46,489 nucleotides of DNA from NCBI RefSeq assembly GCF_001640365.1, contig NZ_LWMI01000037.1:1-46489 (forward strand). Reading direction: 5' to 3'. This DNA comes from Candidatus Arsenophonus triatominarum. GTDB taxonomy: Bacteria; Pseudomonadota; Gammaproteobacteria; Enterobacterales; Enterobacteriaceae. A model generated the notes under the pieces. The model saw only the letters and a list, made by a program, of their open reading frames with translations. It made no database searches and had not been told where the DNA came from. This document shows, one piece after another, positions 21,711-29,808 of this stretch (the stretch's first letter is position 1; each line of letters begins with the position of its first letter). The position numbers were made by a program, and so were the translations under genes.

Positions 21711-21743
21711 AAAAGTTACAAATTCACTAAAAGAGATAAAGTT

Positions 21744-22769
21744 ATGGCAAGAGCAAGAAATATCAAACCTGGTTTTTTCAGCAATGATGATTTAGCTGAG
21801 TGCGAACCATTAGCAAGACTTTTGTTCGCGGGATTATGGACGATTGCGGATAGAGAAGGTCGTCTTGAAGATAAGCCCCGTAAAATAAAAGCAATGGTAT
21901 TACCTTATGATGAAGCGGATTGTGAAAAGTTATTGTCCCAGTTACACAGTAAAAATTTTATCACTCGGTATTCAGTTGATGGGAATGACTACATCCAAAT
22001 TAATAATTGGAAAAAACATCAAAATCCTCATTGTAAAGAGTCACCCAGTGAAATCCCTGAACAGATTACTCAATTTATTGATAATAAAGCGGCATCAGAA
22101 AAGCACCATACTAATACAGTGCAAGAATCTGACAAGCACTTAAAACCTAAAACCCAACAAACGAACGAACAAAATTTAAACACTTCTCATGTTGGTTATA
22201 ATCAATCGACATTGACTTCTAAACAGGATGAACAGCCAAACAATTTGTCGCCGACTGTTGTTCAGGAACATGATGAATTATTTCAAACTACTGAAAAACA
22301 AGATAAAAAAGAAGAGTGCCGTACAAGTACAGTGCAAGCACCATACAAGCACAGTTTTAATCCTGCTGATTCCCTTAACCTGATTCCTGATTCCCTTAAC
22401 CTGATTCCCTATAACACCCAAGCCGAAAAAATGGCTTGTGAGGATGAAGGGGAAGAAATATCTGCTGATGTTCATTCGATGTCAGAAAAATATGCGTTTG
22501 AGGGAAAGGTGATACGCCTGAATCACAAAGACTTCGCTGATTGGCAAAAACTTTACCCCAATCTCGATCTGCCCAGTGAATTACTGAGGCTGGATATTGA
22601 ATATCAACACGACAAACCGAAGAAATGGTTTATCACCACGAGTCAGAAACTGAATTACCAGAATAAACAGGCTGTAAGAAATCCTGTTCGAAAGGTTTCA
22701 GGTATGGTGACTAATTTTTCGCATTTTGATTATGGTCAAACCGAAATTCCATCATGGGCGGAGGTGTAA
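21744..22769 (+). CDS. Phage replication protein (DnaT/O-position, winged-helix N terminus)
   Basis: A 341-residue protein at the lambda O position. Residues 1-95 are the conserved N-terminal domain seen in many prophage replication proteins (NIKPGFFSNDDLAECEPLAR; LEDKPRKIKAMVLPYD; YIQINNWKKHQNPHCKESPS). Residues 100-220 are a Gln/Asn/Thr-rich linker without structure, including a 21-bp direct repeat (22368-22409) that doubles DSLNLIP. The C-terminal ~90 residues (GKVIRLNHKDFADWQKLYPN; HDKPKKWFITTSQKL) resemble the DnaT-like C-terminal domain that contacts the helicase loader. The phage origin may lie in the linker, as in lambda. The loader gene starts 1 bp after its stop. Confidence 0.8.
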   Translation: MARARNIKPGFFSNDDLAECEPLARLLFAGLWTIADREGRLEDKPRKIKAMVLPYDEADCEKLLSQLHSKNFITRYSVDGNDYIQINNWKKHQNPHCKESPSEIPEQITQFIDNKAASEKHHTNTVQESDKHLKPKTQQTNEQNLNTSHVGYNQSTLTSKQDEQPNNLSPTVVQEHDELFQTTEKQDKKEECRTSTVQAPYKHSFNPADSLNLIPDSLNLIPYNTQAEKMACEDEGEEISADVHSMSEKYAFEGKVIRLNHKDFADWQKLYPNLDLPSELLRLDIEYQHDKPKKWFITTSQKLNYQNKQAVRNPVRKVSGMVTNFSHFDYGQTEIPSWAEV

Positions 22770-22866
22770 CATGGGTTATCGAACAAAAATCGAATCATTG
22801 AAAATTCGGTTGGAAGATACACTTCAAAAACCGAAAGTGATAGAAAATACTGTCGTGCAGGAGATA

Positions 22867-23748
22867 TAGCTAGGCGACTTAATTTTGATTACAAGGTGTG
22901 TTATGAGTTATACAATTGATTTTCGACGTAAAGTAATATCTGTAAGGAAAGCCGAAGGTTTAACAATTCGAGAAACTGCGAAACAATTCCGTATTGGAAA
23001 AGCGTCTTTAGTACGTTGGCTTAAACGACCAGAGCCAAAAAATTCAACGCCACGTAAGAGGAAGCTCGATAAAAATGCTTTAGCAAAAGATGTGGAACAG
23101 TATCCAGATGCTTACCAAAAGGAACGGGCAGAGCGATTCGGTGTTTGTAAAAAGACTATTTGGCAATCCCTTAAAAAGCTGGGATTAACCTATAAAAAAA
23201 AACTCTATTCCATCCAAAAACCAACGAAAGCGACAGGCTGGCACATCAGCAAAAAAGACAACAGTATGAAAAAAAAGATAAATCTGTTGTTTTTATTGAT
23301 GAAAGTGGTTTTTCACATGACACTCCACGAACTCACGGCTATTCCCCAAAAGGTCACCGTTGTTTTGGCCTGAAAAACTGGGGTGCTAAGGGAAGAACAA
23401 ATGTTATTGGCGCTTTATTGGGAACAACCCTTTTTGCTATCGGATTATTTGATTGCAATATTAATCGTGATGTTTTTTATGTTTGGATCACAAAAATATT
23501 GCTCCCAGAACTTCCTGAAAATTCTGTTATTTTTATGGACAACGCTAGCTTTCACAAAGGTAAGAATATTGAACAGGCAATTATAAACGCAGGACACCAG
23601 ATAGAATATTTGCCTGTGTATTCACCAGATTTAAATCCTATAGAACATAAATGGTCTCAAGCTAAACGTAAAAAGATGGAAACAGGATGCACTATCGATG
23701 ACCTGTTTTTAATACATATGCTGTAATCAAAATTAAGTCGCCTAGCTA
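22867..23748 (+). mobile_element. IS630-family insertion sequence, copy 2
   Basis: An 882-bp copy of the element at 4678-5557, in opposite orientation, with the same terminal repeats and TA flanks (22865-22866 and 23749-23750). It is two bases longer because the A run in the transposase gene has nine A rather than seven. It interrupts the helicase loader gene. Confidence 0.93.
22903..23726 (+). pseudogene. IS630 transposase, frameshifted
   Basis: The N-terminal part (MSYTIDFRRK to LTYKK) is identical to copy 1 as far as I can see, but nine A at 23194-23202 shift the frame and a short off-frame tail ends at 23373. The DDE part is intact in another frame to 23726. Two As were gained relative to copy 1. 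Unless slippage on the A run rescues it, this copy depends on copy 1 for movement. Confidence 0.88.
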
Positions 23749-24539
23749 TAACTGTCACTTGTGAAAAACACGGAGAATATCAAACTTACAAGCGAAAATT
23801 GTTGAGTCTGAGAGGGATGGAAACACAAGGTGAATGTCCTGAATGCCTGAGAGAAAAAATAATAGCGCTAGAGCAGGAGTATCAAGCGGTTGAGCTCAAG
23901 CGAGTTCATCAAGAAAAGCTTAATTTACTAAAATTTTTCAATGTTCCGAAACGGTTTGATATGGCTTCACTGGATAACTATGAACCCATCAATAGTTACG
24001 CCAGACAGTGTTTAGCTGTTTGTAAGTCCTATGCTACAAAATGGCCTGAAAGGTTGAAACAGGGCGGAGGATTGGTTATGTGCGGTAAGCCAGGGACAGG
24101 AAAAAACCATTTGGCAATTGGAATAGGGAAATCGATTATTGAAAACTTCATGGCTTCGGTCAGGCTGACATCAGCTATTAAAATTGCCCGAAACTTTAAG
24201 GCAACATGGGCGAAGGATTCAGAAGAACGTGAGTCAGATGTAATTGAAATGTACGCTTCACCAGACCTGCTTATTATCGACGAGGTGGGTGTCCAATTCG
24301 GTAGTGATGTGGAAAAAATGATTTTATTTGAAATTATTAACTGTCGTTATGAAAATTTAAAACCAACGATATTAATTAGTAATTTGCCCAAGGAAGAATT
24401 AGCAACCTTTGTTGGCGAGCGAGTTATGGACAGGATGAATGACGGAGGGGGTTGTACACTAACGTTCACTTGGGAAAGCTACCGTTCACGCAGACAAGCC
24501 GCTTAGTTTACTGTTAGATTATTCGTATCAGGAAACCCA

Positions 24540-24785
24540 ATGAAATACCAAATCGAAGCAACCATTGTTAAAAATGGCGGCGAACCCGTGTATTGGCAGC
24601 ACTATAGTGACAAAGCACTATCAGAACAGGATTGCCTGAAAATCTTATCCCAGCCGTCCATGTTTAGAATGCAATTTAAAGAAATTGATTATTACTGGAC
24701 GGGAGGCAGTGCTGGAAAGCGTGACAAATTGCCAAAAGTGTTAATAGAAAACTTCACCTGTAATCCGCTAAACCCCACCAAATAA
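24540..24785 (+). CDS. Small phage protein of unknown function
   Basis: An 81-residue protein, MKYQIEATIVKNGGEPVYWQ with AGGA upstream. Alternating beta-strand pattern and two cysteines (QDCLKILS; ENFTCNP). It lies between the helicase loader and the next gene and is co-directional. Genes of this size at this place in lambdoid phages often belong to the nin region. No family recognised. Confidence 0.55.
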   Translation: MKYQIEATIVKNGGEPVYWQHYSDKALSEQDCLKILSQPSMFRMQFKEIDYYWTGGSAGKRDKLPKVLIENFTCNPLNPTK

Positions 24786-24804
24786 AAATCAAATAGGCAA
24801 AAAT

Positions 24805-25740
24805 ATGAAAATTCAAAGCAGGGAAAATCGCCGTGAAGGATACCTTTGTGTCCAAAGTGAGGACTTCGATATATTTAATCTTCGAAAAGCGGTTACTTCG
24901 GGCAACTGGTTAGCCATTAACAACGGTATTTGCACATTAACGGATTTGGGACTAAGACACGATGGCAATGGGTTAGTGTGGCTTAATTCGGGGATTTCCG
25001 TTCATGAGGCAGATAGCGATATTGGACTAACAGGTCAGGATAAAAAATCTTATGATTATCATTCAGAGGTGCGCACAACTAATAGATTGAAAAATAATGA
25101 TTATTATGAATTTGTGCAGCCTAAAGATATTGATAGTTATGCACTGAATATTATTTGCAAAGTTAGCCAGCAATTCACTGAACGTAAAGATGGTTCACCT
25201 TTGGTTACCTTCGCGTTGTTGATTGACCAAAAAGCACGGAAAGAAGCCGCTGATAATTGGATATTATACCGTAATCCCAAGCAAGGCGATAAATACACGA
25301 TTTTTAATAAACATCATCATCGCGCATTAATGAAAATTTATCAAGCTAAAGGCTGGCAAGCTGAACCGCTACGATATATCGGCAACTTAATCCGTAATGA
25401 CGCAGAATTTAGCAAGCTCATGAAGCGACTGGGTTATATCAAAGTGCGTACCAGAAAGATAACCGGAAAGCTAAATGATTTTTGGATTTATCGATGTAAA
25501 GAAAAAACGCTCAAAGAGGTGCGCACAAAAGAAAACATTAAAAACAATGGTTTAATACGATTTGTGCAGTATGCAAAGCAACCAACGAAAGCCTTTAAAC
25601 ATATCCTTGTCGATGGTGAATACCGTTATGTTTATGAAGACCACATCCACTTTTTGACGAAAAAGCGTCAACGAATAGCAGGTAAACAGTTAACCGGTTA
25701 TACCGCTAAAGGGGTGGAGATGAGAGAGATTAAGCTATGA
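24805..25740 (+). CDS. Phage protein of unknown function (311 residues)
   Basis: A large intact ORF in the nin region starting MKIQSRENRREGYLCVQSED. The N-terminal half is beta-rich (SGNWLAINNGICTLTDLGLR), the C-terminal half basic and helical (HHRALMKIYQAKGWQAEPLR; MKRLGYIKVRTRKITGKLND), suggestive of nucleic acid binding. No catalytic motif is evident and I cannot place it in a family. The stop TGA directly abuts the RusA ATG, so they are co-translated; a link to DNA processing is plausible but inferred only from position. Confidence 0.65.
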   Translation: MKIQSRENRREGYLCVQSEDFDIFNLRKAVTSGNWLAINNGICTLTDLGLRHDGNGLVWLNSGISVHEADSDIGLTGQDKKSYDYHSEVRTTNRLKNNDYYEFVQPKDIDSYALNIICKVSQQFTERKDGSPLVTFALLIDQKARKEAADNWILYRNPKQGDKYTIFNKHHHRALMKIYQAKGWQAEPLRYIGNLIRNDAEFSKLMKRLGYIKVRTRKITGKLNDFWIYRCKEKTLKEVRTKENIKNNGLIRFVQYAKQPTKAFKHILVDGEYRYVYEDHIHFLTKKRQRIAGKQLTGYTAKGVEMREIKL

Positions 25741-26097
25741 ATGAAAACTTATAACATCACCGTTCCTTTTCCCCCTTCTGTCAATCACTACTGGTATCAC
25801 GCCAAACACAAACACTTCATCACCGCAAAAGGCAAATTATATCGTCAGTCGGTAGTCGCTGAAATAATGCGTCAAAAGCTCTGTAAACGATTATCTCAAC
25901 GTTTGGGGGTTGAGATAGGAGTATATCCACCTGACCGTCGTAAGCGAGATTTAGATAACCTGATGAAAGCACCGATTGATGCACTTTGTCATGGCAGTTT
26001 GATAGTTGATGATTCTCAGATAGATGTGTTGCACGTTGAGCGAAAGGAAATCGTTAAGGGCGGAAAATTAATTATCACCATTTGGGAAATCAAATAA
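25741..26097 (+). CDS. rusA: RusA-type Holliday junction resolvase
   Basis: A 118-residue RusA family endonuclease, the normal length. [19 protein letters not shown] is the N-terminal signature; [17 protein letters not shown] supplies the conserved acidic residues and Lys of the active site (RDLDN), and [17 protein letters not shown] the third. It cuts recombination junctions in replicating phage DNA. It is the last enzyme gene before Q, as in many lambdoid phages. Confidence 0.95.
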   Translation: MKTYNITVPFPPSVNHYWYHAKHKHFITAKGKLYRQSVVAEIMRQKLCKRLSQRLGVEIGVYPPDRRKRDLDNLMKAPIDALCHGSLIVDDSQIDVLHVERKEIVKGGKLIITIWEIK

Positions 26098-26173
26098 TCA
26101 AGAAACCACCATTACTATTCAACGCAGGGCATTGAGACCATGCCTCAATTCATATTTTGCCGGAGGGGAATTA

Positions 26174-26551
26174 ATGCGTGACATTCAGCAGGTATTAGTT
26201 CGCTGGGGAGCTTGGGTAGCTGATAATAGAGAAGATGTGTATTGGTCACCTGTTGCAACAGGATTTAAAGGATTAATTCCGCTCAAAATAAAATCCAAGC
26301 CCCAGTGCTGCGAAGATGATGCCATGATTATTTCAAGCTGTATGGCTAAACTAAATCAAAAAAACAGGGATATCCACGATTTACTCTTTGAATACTATGT
26401 ATTTGGTAAAACATTTATCCAATTAGCTTATGAACACCATTGCTCAGATACGCATATAGGAAAAAAATTACAAAAAGCAGAAGGGGTGATTGAAGGTATG
26501 TTGATGATGCTGAATATAAAACTGGAGATGGATCCGGATGTACAAAAATAG
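26174..26551 (+). CDS. Q: Late antiterminator Q (phage 21/82 type)
   Basis: A 125-residue antiterminator starting [20 protein letters not shown] with a GGAGGGG site; the upstream in-frame ATG at 26132 has no such site. [19 protein letters not shown] and [20 protein letters not shown] followed by [14 protein letters not shown] are the family signatures; the latter is a sigma-4-like helix-turn-helix. Q modifies polymerase at the late promoter so that it reads through the terminators at 26626-26647 and 26743-26768 into lysis and head genes. Confidence 0.93.
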   Translation: MRDIQQVLVRWGAWVADNREDVYWSPVATGFKGLIPLKIKSKPQCCEDDAMIISSCMAKLNQKNRDIHDLLFEYYVFGKTFIQLAYEHHCSDTHIGKKLQKAEGVIEGMLMMLNIKLEMDPDVQK

Positions 26552-26625
26552 CATAAAAATACTTTACGATCGTAAAAATCCTGATATTGTGATAAGAGTG
26601 ACAACAACGTCAGCTAACTTATGAG

Positions 26626-26647
26626 CCTCGCTTTTGCGGGGTTTTTT
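26626..26647 (+). terminator. Intrinsic terminator after Q
   Basis: CCTCGC-TTTT-GCGGGG followed by six T. It ends early transcription. A+T-rich sequence with a weak promoter-like region (TTGTAA at 26694 and TATAAG at 26714, spacing too short for a good sigma-70 promoter) follows; the late promoter must lie in 26650-26740 but I cannot fix it. Confidence 0.85.
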
Positions 26648-26742
26648 GTTGCTTCATTAACCAAATAATAATATCTTATCAACGCACTACTTTTTGTAAG
26701 CTCGTATGGTACATATAAGGTAAATAAGGCAGTAGTGCATAG

Positions 26743-26768
26743 CCCCATGTGAAAACGTGGGGTTTTTC
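26743..26768 (+). terminator. Late leader terminator (tR'-like)
   Basis: CCCCATGT-GAAA-ACGTGGGG followed by five T. Placed 100 bp before the holin gene and just behind the presumed late promoter, it is the expected target of Q-dependent antitermination. Confidence 0.82.
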
Positions 26769-26869
26769 GTTTACGCCACCGCAATACTCACACAAACAAT
26801 CATCAAAACGAGTAAGGCGGCTGGCTCCCTGTTCAATTCAAAGCAATGGAACCCTCAACGGGAGGGTAT

Positions 26870-27112
26870 ATGCGTATGTTTGAAAAATACTCAACACCTG
26901 CCGCCTATCTGTGGGGCATCATGACCACCATCGGGGGAGTCATGACAACGATTTTTGATTTTTTTACCCTTGAGCAGTGGGTAGCTGTGATAGGTATTGT
27001 CTGCACGATAGGGACATTTTTTATCAACGTGTACTACCGCAAAAAGGAGTACAGACTCAAGGAACGTCAGTATGAAGATACCGAAAAAAATATTGATGGC
27101 AACGGGCGGTAG
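26870..27112 (+). CDS. Phage holin
   Basis: An 80-residue small membrane protein with a GGAGGG site before the ATG. Two hydrophobic helices (LWGIMTTIGGVMTTIFDFF and WVAVIGIVCTIGTFFINVYY) are followed by a charged cytoplasmic tail (RKKEYRLKERQYEDTEK), a class II holin layout. It forms the membrane lesion or, with a SAR lysozyme, collapses the membrane potential at lysis. It overlaps the lysozyme gene by 41 bp, the usual lysis cassette arrangement. Confidence 0.85.
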   Translation: MRMFEKYSTPAAYLWGIMTTIGGVMTTIFDFFTLEQWVAVIGIVCTIGTFFINVYYRKKEYRLKERQYEDTEKNIDGNGR

Positions 27113-27554
27113 TGCGTTGTTTTTATCGTCAAGCATGATAACGCATTTTGAAGGGTTGAGACTTAAGCCCTATTTTGACGGAGGTGGTGTGCTTTCGGTT
27201 TGCTACGGGCACACAGGCAAGGACATTGAGCGTAACAGGACGTACACCAAAGCCGAATGTGATCAGTGGCTTGATGACGATTTGAAAGCGGTTAAGCGTC
27301 ATGTTGACTCGCTGGTCAAGGTGAGTATCAATACCCTGACTCAAGCAGCGCTTTACTCATTTGCTTACAACGTGGGCGTGGGGAATTTTGGGAAATCCAC
27401 ATTACTCAAAAAGCTCAACGCTGATGACCGAAAAGGCGCATGTGATGAGATGAAACGATGGATTTACGTAAAAGGCGAAGTCTGGAAAGGGCTAATGACC
27501 CGTCGGGAAATAGAGAGCGTAATATGTTATGGAGACCTTACGCATTTGTCGTAG
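27072..27554 (+). CDS. Phage lysozyme, probable SAR endolysin (GH24)
   Basis: A 160-residue glycoside hydrolase 24. Residues 6-24 are a weakly hydrophobic N-terminal segment rich in Gly, Ala and Ser, as in SAR endolysins that are exported by Sec and held in the membrane. The catalytic Glu27 (HFEGLRLKPY) is followed after eight residues by Asp36. The usual E-8-D-5-T triad ends here in Ser42 rather than Thr (VLSVCYGHTG), a conservative change. LYSFAYNVGVGNFGKSTLL is the second family motif. It cleaves peptidoglycan after release from the membrane. Confidence 0.92.
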   Translation: MKIPKKILMATGGSALFLSSSMITHFEGLRLKPYFDGGGVLSVCYGHTGKDIERNRTYTKAECDQWLDDDLKAVKRHVDSLVKVSINTLTQAALYSFAYNVGVGNFGKSTLLKKLNADDRKGACDEMKRWIYVKGEVWKGLMTRREIESVICYGDLTHLS

Positions 27555-27973
27555 CGATGATTGTCGCATTGGTTTTATCACTCGTTTTTCTCAACAGCCG
27601 TTACAAAACCGTCAAGCAAAACTATCAAACGCTAAAACAGAAATATCACGAGCAAATTGAAGCGTTGGAATTGCAGCAGCAGAAGATAGAAGCCTTGCGC
27701 CAACTCGATATTAAACACACCGAGGAACTCAATAATGCCAAAGCGGAAATTGATAAGCTCAATGATGCTGTGCGTGCTGGCGTTAAGCGGTTGCGCGTCA
27801 ACGCCGTGTGTGGTGCACCCAAAACCACTACCGCCAAGAGCCGATATGATGAAGCCACCCCACAACTTAGCGAAGCAGCTAGACAAGATTATTTCAGTCT
27901 CAGAGAGATGATGATTGAGAACGAAAAGCAAACGGAATATCTACAGCAGTACATCAAAACGCAGTGTCAATGA
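27524..27973 (+). CDS. Rz: Rz-type i-spanin
   Basis: A 149-residue protein starting MLWRPYAFVVAMIVALVLSL: one N-terminal membrane segment, then a long periplasmic coiled coil (KQNYQTLKQKYHEQIEALEL; ELNNAKAEIDKLNDAV) and a C-terminal part with cysteines. It pairs with Rz1 to fuse inner and outer membranes at the last step of lysis. The start lies inside the lysozyme gene (31 bp overlap); an upstream in-frame extension to 27458 is a shadow. Confidence 0.9.
   Translation: MLWRPYAFVVAMIVALVLSLVFLNSRYKTVKQNYQTLKQKYHEQIEALELQQQKIEALRQLDIKHTEELNNAKAEIDKLNDAVRAGVKRLRVNAVCGAPKTTTAKSRYDEATPQLSEAARQDYFSLREMMIENEKQTEYLQQYIKTQCQ
27762..27911 (+). CDS. Rz1: Rz1-type o-spanin lipoprotein nested in Rz
   Basis: A 49-residue frame wholly inside Rz in another register. 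MMLCVLALSGCASTPCVVHP has the signal-peptide core and lipobox LSGC, so Cys11 becomes the lipidated N terminus. The mature part is proline-rich (HPKPLPPRADMMKPPHN), as in other Rz1 proteins, and ends SVSER. It is too short for ordinary ORF searches but is diagnostic for the nested spanin arrangement. Confidence 0.87.
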   Translation: MMLCVLALSGCASTPCVVHPKPLPPRADMMKPPHNLAKQLDKIISVSER

Positions 27974-28058
27974 ATTAAGAACTTAACTATCTGGAAATTC
28001 CGGATAGTCCCCGCGCCATCACCGCGCATTTAAATAAACCCGAGACAATTCACAAAAT

Positions 28059-28134
28059 AGACCTCAGAGAACGTCAGTCAATCATGATGCGTTCTGGGTC
28101 TGTACGTTCTGTGTGAGCTGAGGTCTCTTTTTTG
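28059..28134 (+). terminator. Long-stem terminator after the lysis cassette
   Basis: AGACCTCAG (28059-28067) pairs with CTGAGGTCT (28118-28126), AGAACGT pairs with ACGTTCT inside it, and T6 follows. It separates lysis genes from the packaging operon. The next 220 bp to the antirepressor hold an A+T-rich stretch that could carry a promoter (TTAACTTTTATTAATTAACA region, 28178-28200), but no gene above 13 codons. Confidence 0.78.
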
Positions 28135-28357
28135 AAAGGTAAGCATCATGAAATCAGTAACAATTAAGAGCAATGTTAACTTTTATTAATTAACAATTTT
28201 CAAAACTTACAACCCAGCGTACCACATGCGCAACTAATCCAAACATCGAACCCGTTATTTAGGAATGAGCCTTTGAGGTAATCAGTTTTGCTGATGTCAC
28301 TTCGATGGGCTGATTTCCTATGTGGCAAAGGTTCATTACCTAAGTAAGGAAGACATC

Positions 28358-28938
28358 ATGAATCATGTATTAACATTTAAAACACACAATATCGTTCCCT
28401 TTAATAACGGTGACGGAAAAATCTGGTTCACTAATAAACAACTATCTATCTTACTGGAATACAAGGACGCATCTTCTATTACTCGCATTTTTAACAGGAA
28501 TAAAGATGAGTTTACAAATGAGATGTCAGGGACGGTCAATTTGACCGAGACTAATAAAAACAATGAGTTACGCTATAAAAAATAAGAATTTATTCAGTTC
28601 GTGGCGCTCATCTAATCGGAATGTTATCTAAAACCAAAGTCGCTAAATCACTCCGTAAGTGGTTACTGGATTTAGCGGAAAAAGAAAGCCAACCAACAAA
28701 TCTTGCTTTGTTAGATATGGAAGGATTGAAATCATTAACGATTGGCGAAATGCAAAACAGGTTGGTTGCTGCAAATAAATGGTCGTTTGACAATTTTGGT
28801 AGAAAAGGAAGCGACTTAATGAACTTACGTAAGCGTCATCTGAATAAGATACGTAAAGCAGAAAAAACAATTATGGCACTTTCTCAATTAAGACTACCAG
28901 GATTTGATGATACGCCAAATGGAGAAAGTCAAGCATGA
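28358..28938 (+). pseudogene. BRO-N-type antirepressor, frameshifted
   Basis: The frame starts MNHVLTFKTHNIVPFNNGDG and shows the first half of a BRO-N domain (IWFTNKQLSILLEYKDASSI; NRNKDEFTNEM). It stops after LRYKK at 28583-28585. The next frame supplies the second half, IRIYSVRGAHLIGMLSKTKV then AKSLRKWLLDLAEKE, and runs to 28938 with a helical C terminus. Adding one A to the six-A run at 28573-28578 restores the gene. Bro-N antirepressors are often found between lysis and packaging genes in P22-like phages (near P22 ant). Confidence 0.8.
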
Positions 28939-29138
28939 CTCCTGAACAATTCATCGAAACCAATGTCAAGGCCGAGTTAATGAAGCTCGGCTTTTCTAAC
29001 TCTGTAGCCAGTTTAGCAACAAATGAAGCTATCCGGTACTACCGCAAACAGCCAGCGAGTAAACGAGGCAAGATGCTAGAAGATTGTCTAAATCAGGCTA
29101 AACGATGGGCAATGAGTGCGGCTAAACATAAATATTAA
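28935..29138 (+). CDS. Small phage protein upstream of terminase
   Basis: A 67-residue protein, MTPEQFIETNVKAELMKLGF, whose ATG overlaps the stop of the antirepressor (ATGA). Compact helical pattern with a basic C terminus (ASKRGKMLEDCLNQAKRWAM). Short frames like this precede terminase genes in several P22-like prophages; function unknown. Confidence 0.6.
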   Translation: MTPEQFIETNVKAELMKLGFSNSVASLATNEAIRYYRKQPASKRGKMLEDCLNQAKRWAMSAAKHKY

Positions 29139-29153
29139 TTCGAAATAGGTGAA

Positions 29154-29381
29154 ATGATGAAAGAAATAACCGCAGAACAACAAGTGCGTCTTGATATTTT
29201 AAGATTGGTATTACTTGATACAGCAGCAGCACAAATCACCATCGATTTTGTGAAAGACGAGAAGCTGAAATTTGAGATATTTAAGGATTTATGGCACGAA
29301 TCCGGCGCAGAAAGTACACCTGTCGCCCGTGCGCAAAAGTCAATTCAAAAAGGGAAAGAGGCTTTACTCCTTTTCCAGTAA
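29154..29381 (+). CDS. Small phage protein upstream of terminase
   Basis: A 75-residue acidic helical protein, MMKEITAEQQVRLDILRLVL, then LLDTAAAQITIDFVKDEKLK. The second ATG is equally possible. It ends 16 bp before the small terminase start. No domain recognised; its constant place before terminase suggests a late-gene accessory. Confidence 0.55.
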   Translation: MMKEITAEQQVRLDILRLVLLDTAAAQITIDFVKDEKLKFEIFKDLWHESGAESTPVARAQKSIQKGKEALLLFQ

Positions 29382-29397
29382 ACCTAGAGAGTAACTT

Positions 29398-29808
29398 ATG
29401 GTGAGCAAAAAGAAAATTGGACGCCCAAGTAAGTTAGCCATGAGTCTTGAAAAGGCCAAGGCCTATTTAATGGGCGAATATAAAACAGTAGGGGATGTTG
29501 TGCCTAATATCGCTGGTTTAGCTTGTTATCTCAATATTTCTCGATCGACAATTTATGAATGGTCATCAACAAATGTTGAATTTTCGGACATCGTTGAAGG
29601 AATTCTCGCATTGCAAGAAAATAAATTGCTAAATTCTGGTTTGAAAGGGGAATTCAATCCTACTATTGCCAAATTGATGCTAAGTAAGCATGGATATGCT
29701 GATAAACAAGAAACTGAATTGTCAGGTAAAAATGGCGGCGCAATTGAAACGGACAACAAAATTAGCATTGAATTTATAGGAATGACTATAAGTGAAGGTG
29801 CAAATTAG
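29398..29808 (+). CDS. Terminase small subunit
   Basis: A 136-residue DNA-packaging recognition protein. The N terminus KKKIGRPSKLAMSLEKAKAY and the helix-turn-helix GLACYLNISRSTIYEWSSTN are typical; the C-terminal part (FNPTIAKLMLSKHGYADKQE; ELSGKNGGAIE) is the shared oligomerisation and tail segment. It binds pac DNA and delivers it to the large subunit. The pac site may lie inside this gene, as in P22. It overlaps the large subunit start by 17 bp. Confidence 0.88.
   Translation: MVSKKKIGRPSKLAMSLEKAKAYLMGEYKTVGDVVPNIAGLACYLNISRSTIYEWSSTNVEFSDIVEGILALQENKLLNSGLKGEFNPTIAKLMLSKHGYADKQETELSGKNGGAIETDNKISIEFIGMTISEGAN

Larger units (their letters stand above)
22771..24506 (+). pseudogene. DnaC-type helicase loader, split by IS630
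   Basis: The gene starts MGYRTKIESLKIRLEDTLQK at 22771. After 32 codons the IS630 element intervenes; joining across one TA copy gives QEITVTCEKHGEYQTYKRKL in frame and continues to 24506. The whole would be about 284 residues. C-x-x-H...CPEC forms an N-terminal zinc-binding motif; the AAA+ domain has Walker A GKPGTGKNHLA and Walker B LLIIDEVG. The Walker A Thr/Ser after Lys is Asn, which is unusual and should weaken Mg-ATP binding. DnaC-type proteins load the replicative helicase on phage origins. Interrupted in this copy. Confidence 0.88.

Noticed and set aside
22368..22409. 21-bp direct repeat as a replication origin iteron
   Set aside because: Only two contiguous copies, in frame and encoding DSLNLIP twice; the origin may be in this gene, but these copies alone do not show it.
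23194..23202. Programmed frameshifting on the nine-A run of IS630 copy 2
   Set aside because: Copy 1 encodes the whole transposase in one frame with seven A, so the extra two bases are more simply a mutation or error. Slippage rescue cannot be excluded.
26691..26719. Late promoter at TTGTAA ... TATAAG
   Set aside because: The spacing is only 14 bp; I could not find a pairing with normal spacing, so I did not list it as a promoter.
29553..29768. Minus strand frames inside terminase, portal and gp16 genes
   Set aside because: They are shadows of strong coding sequences on the + strand and lack ribosome sites.
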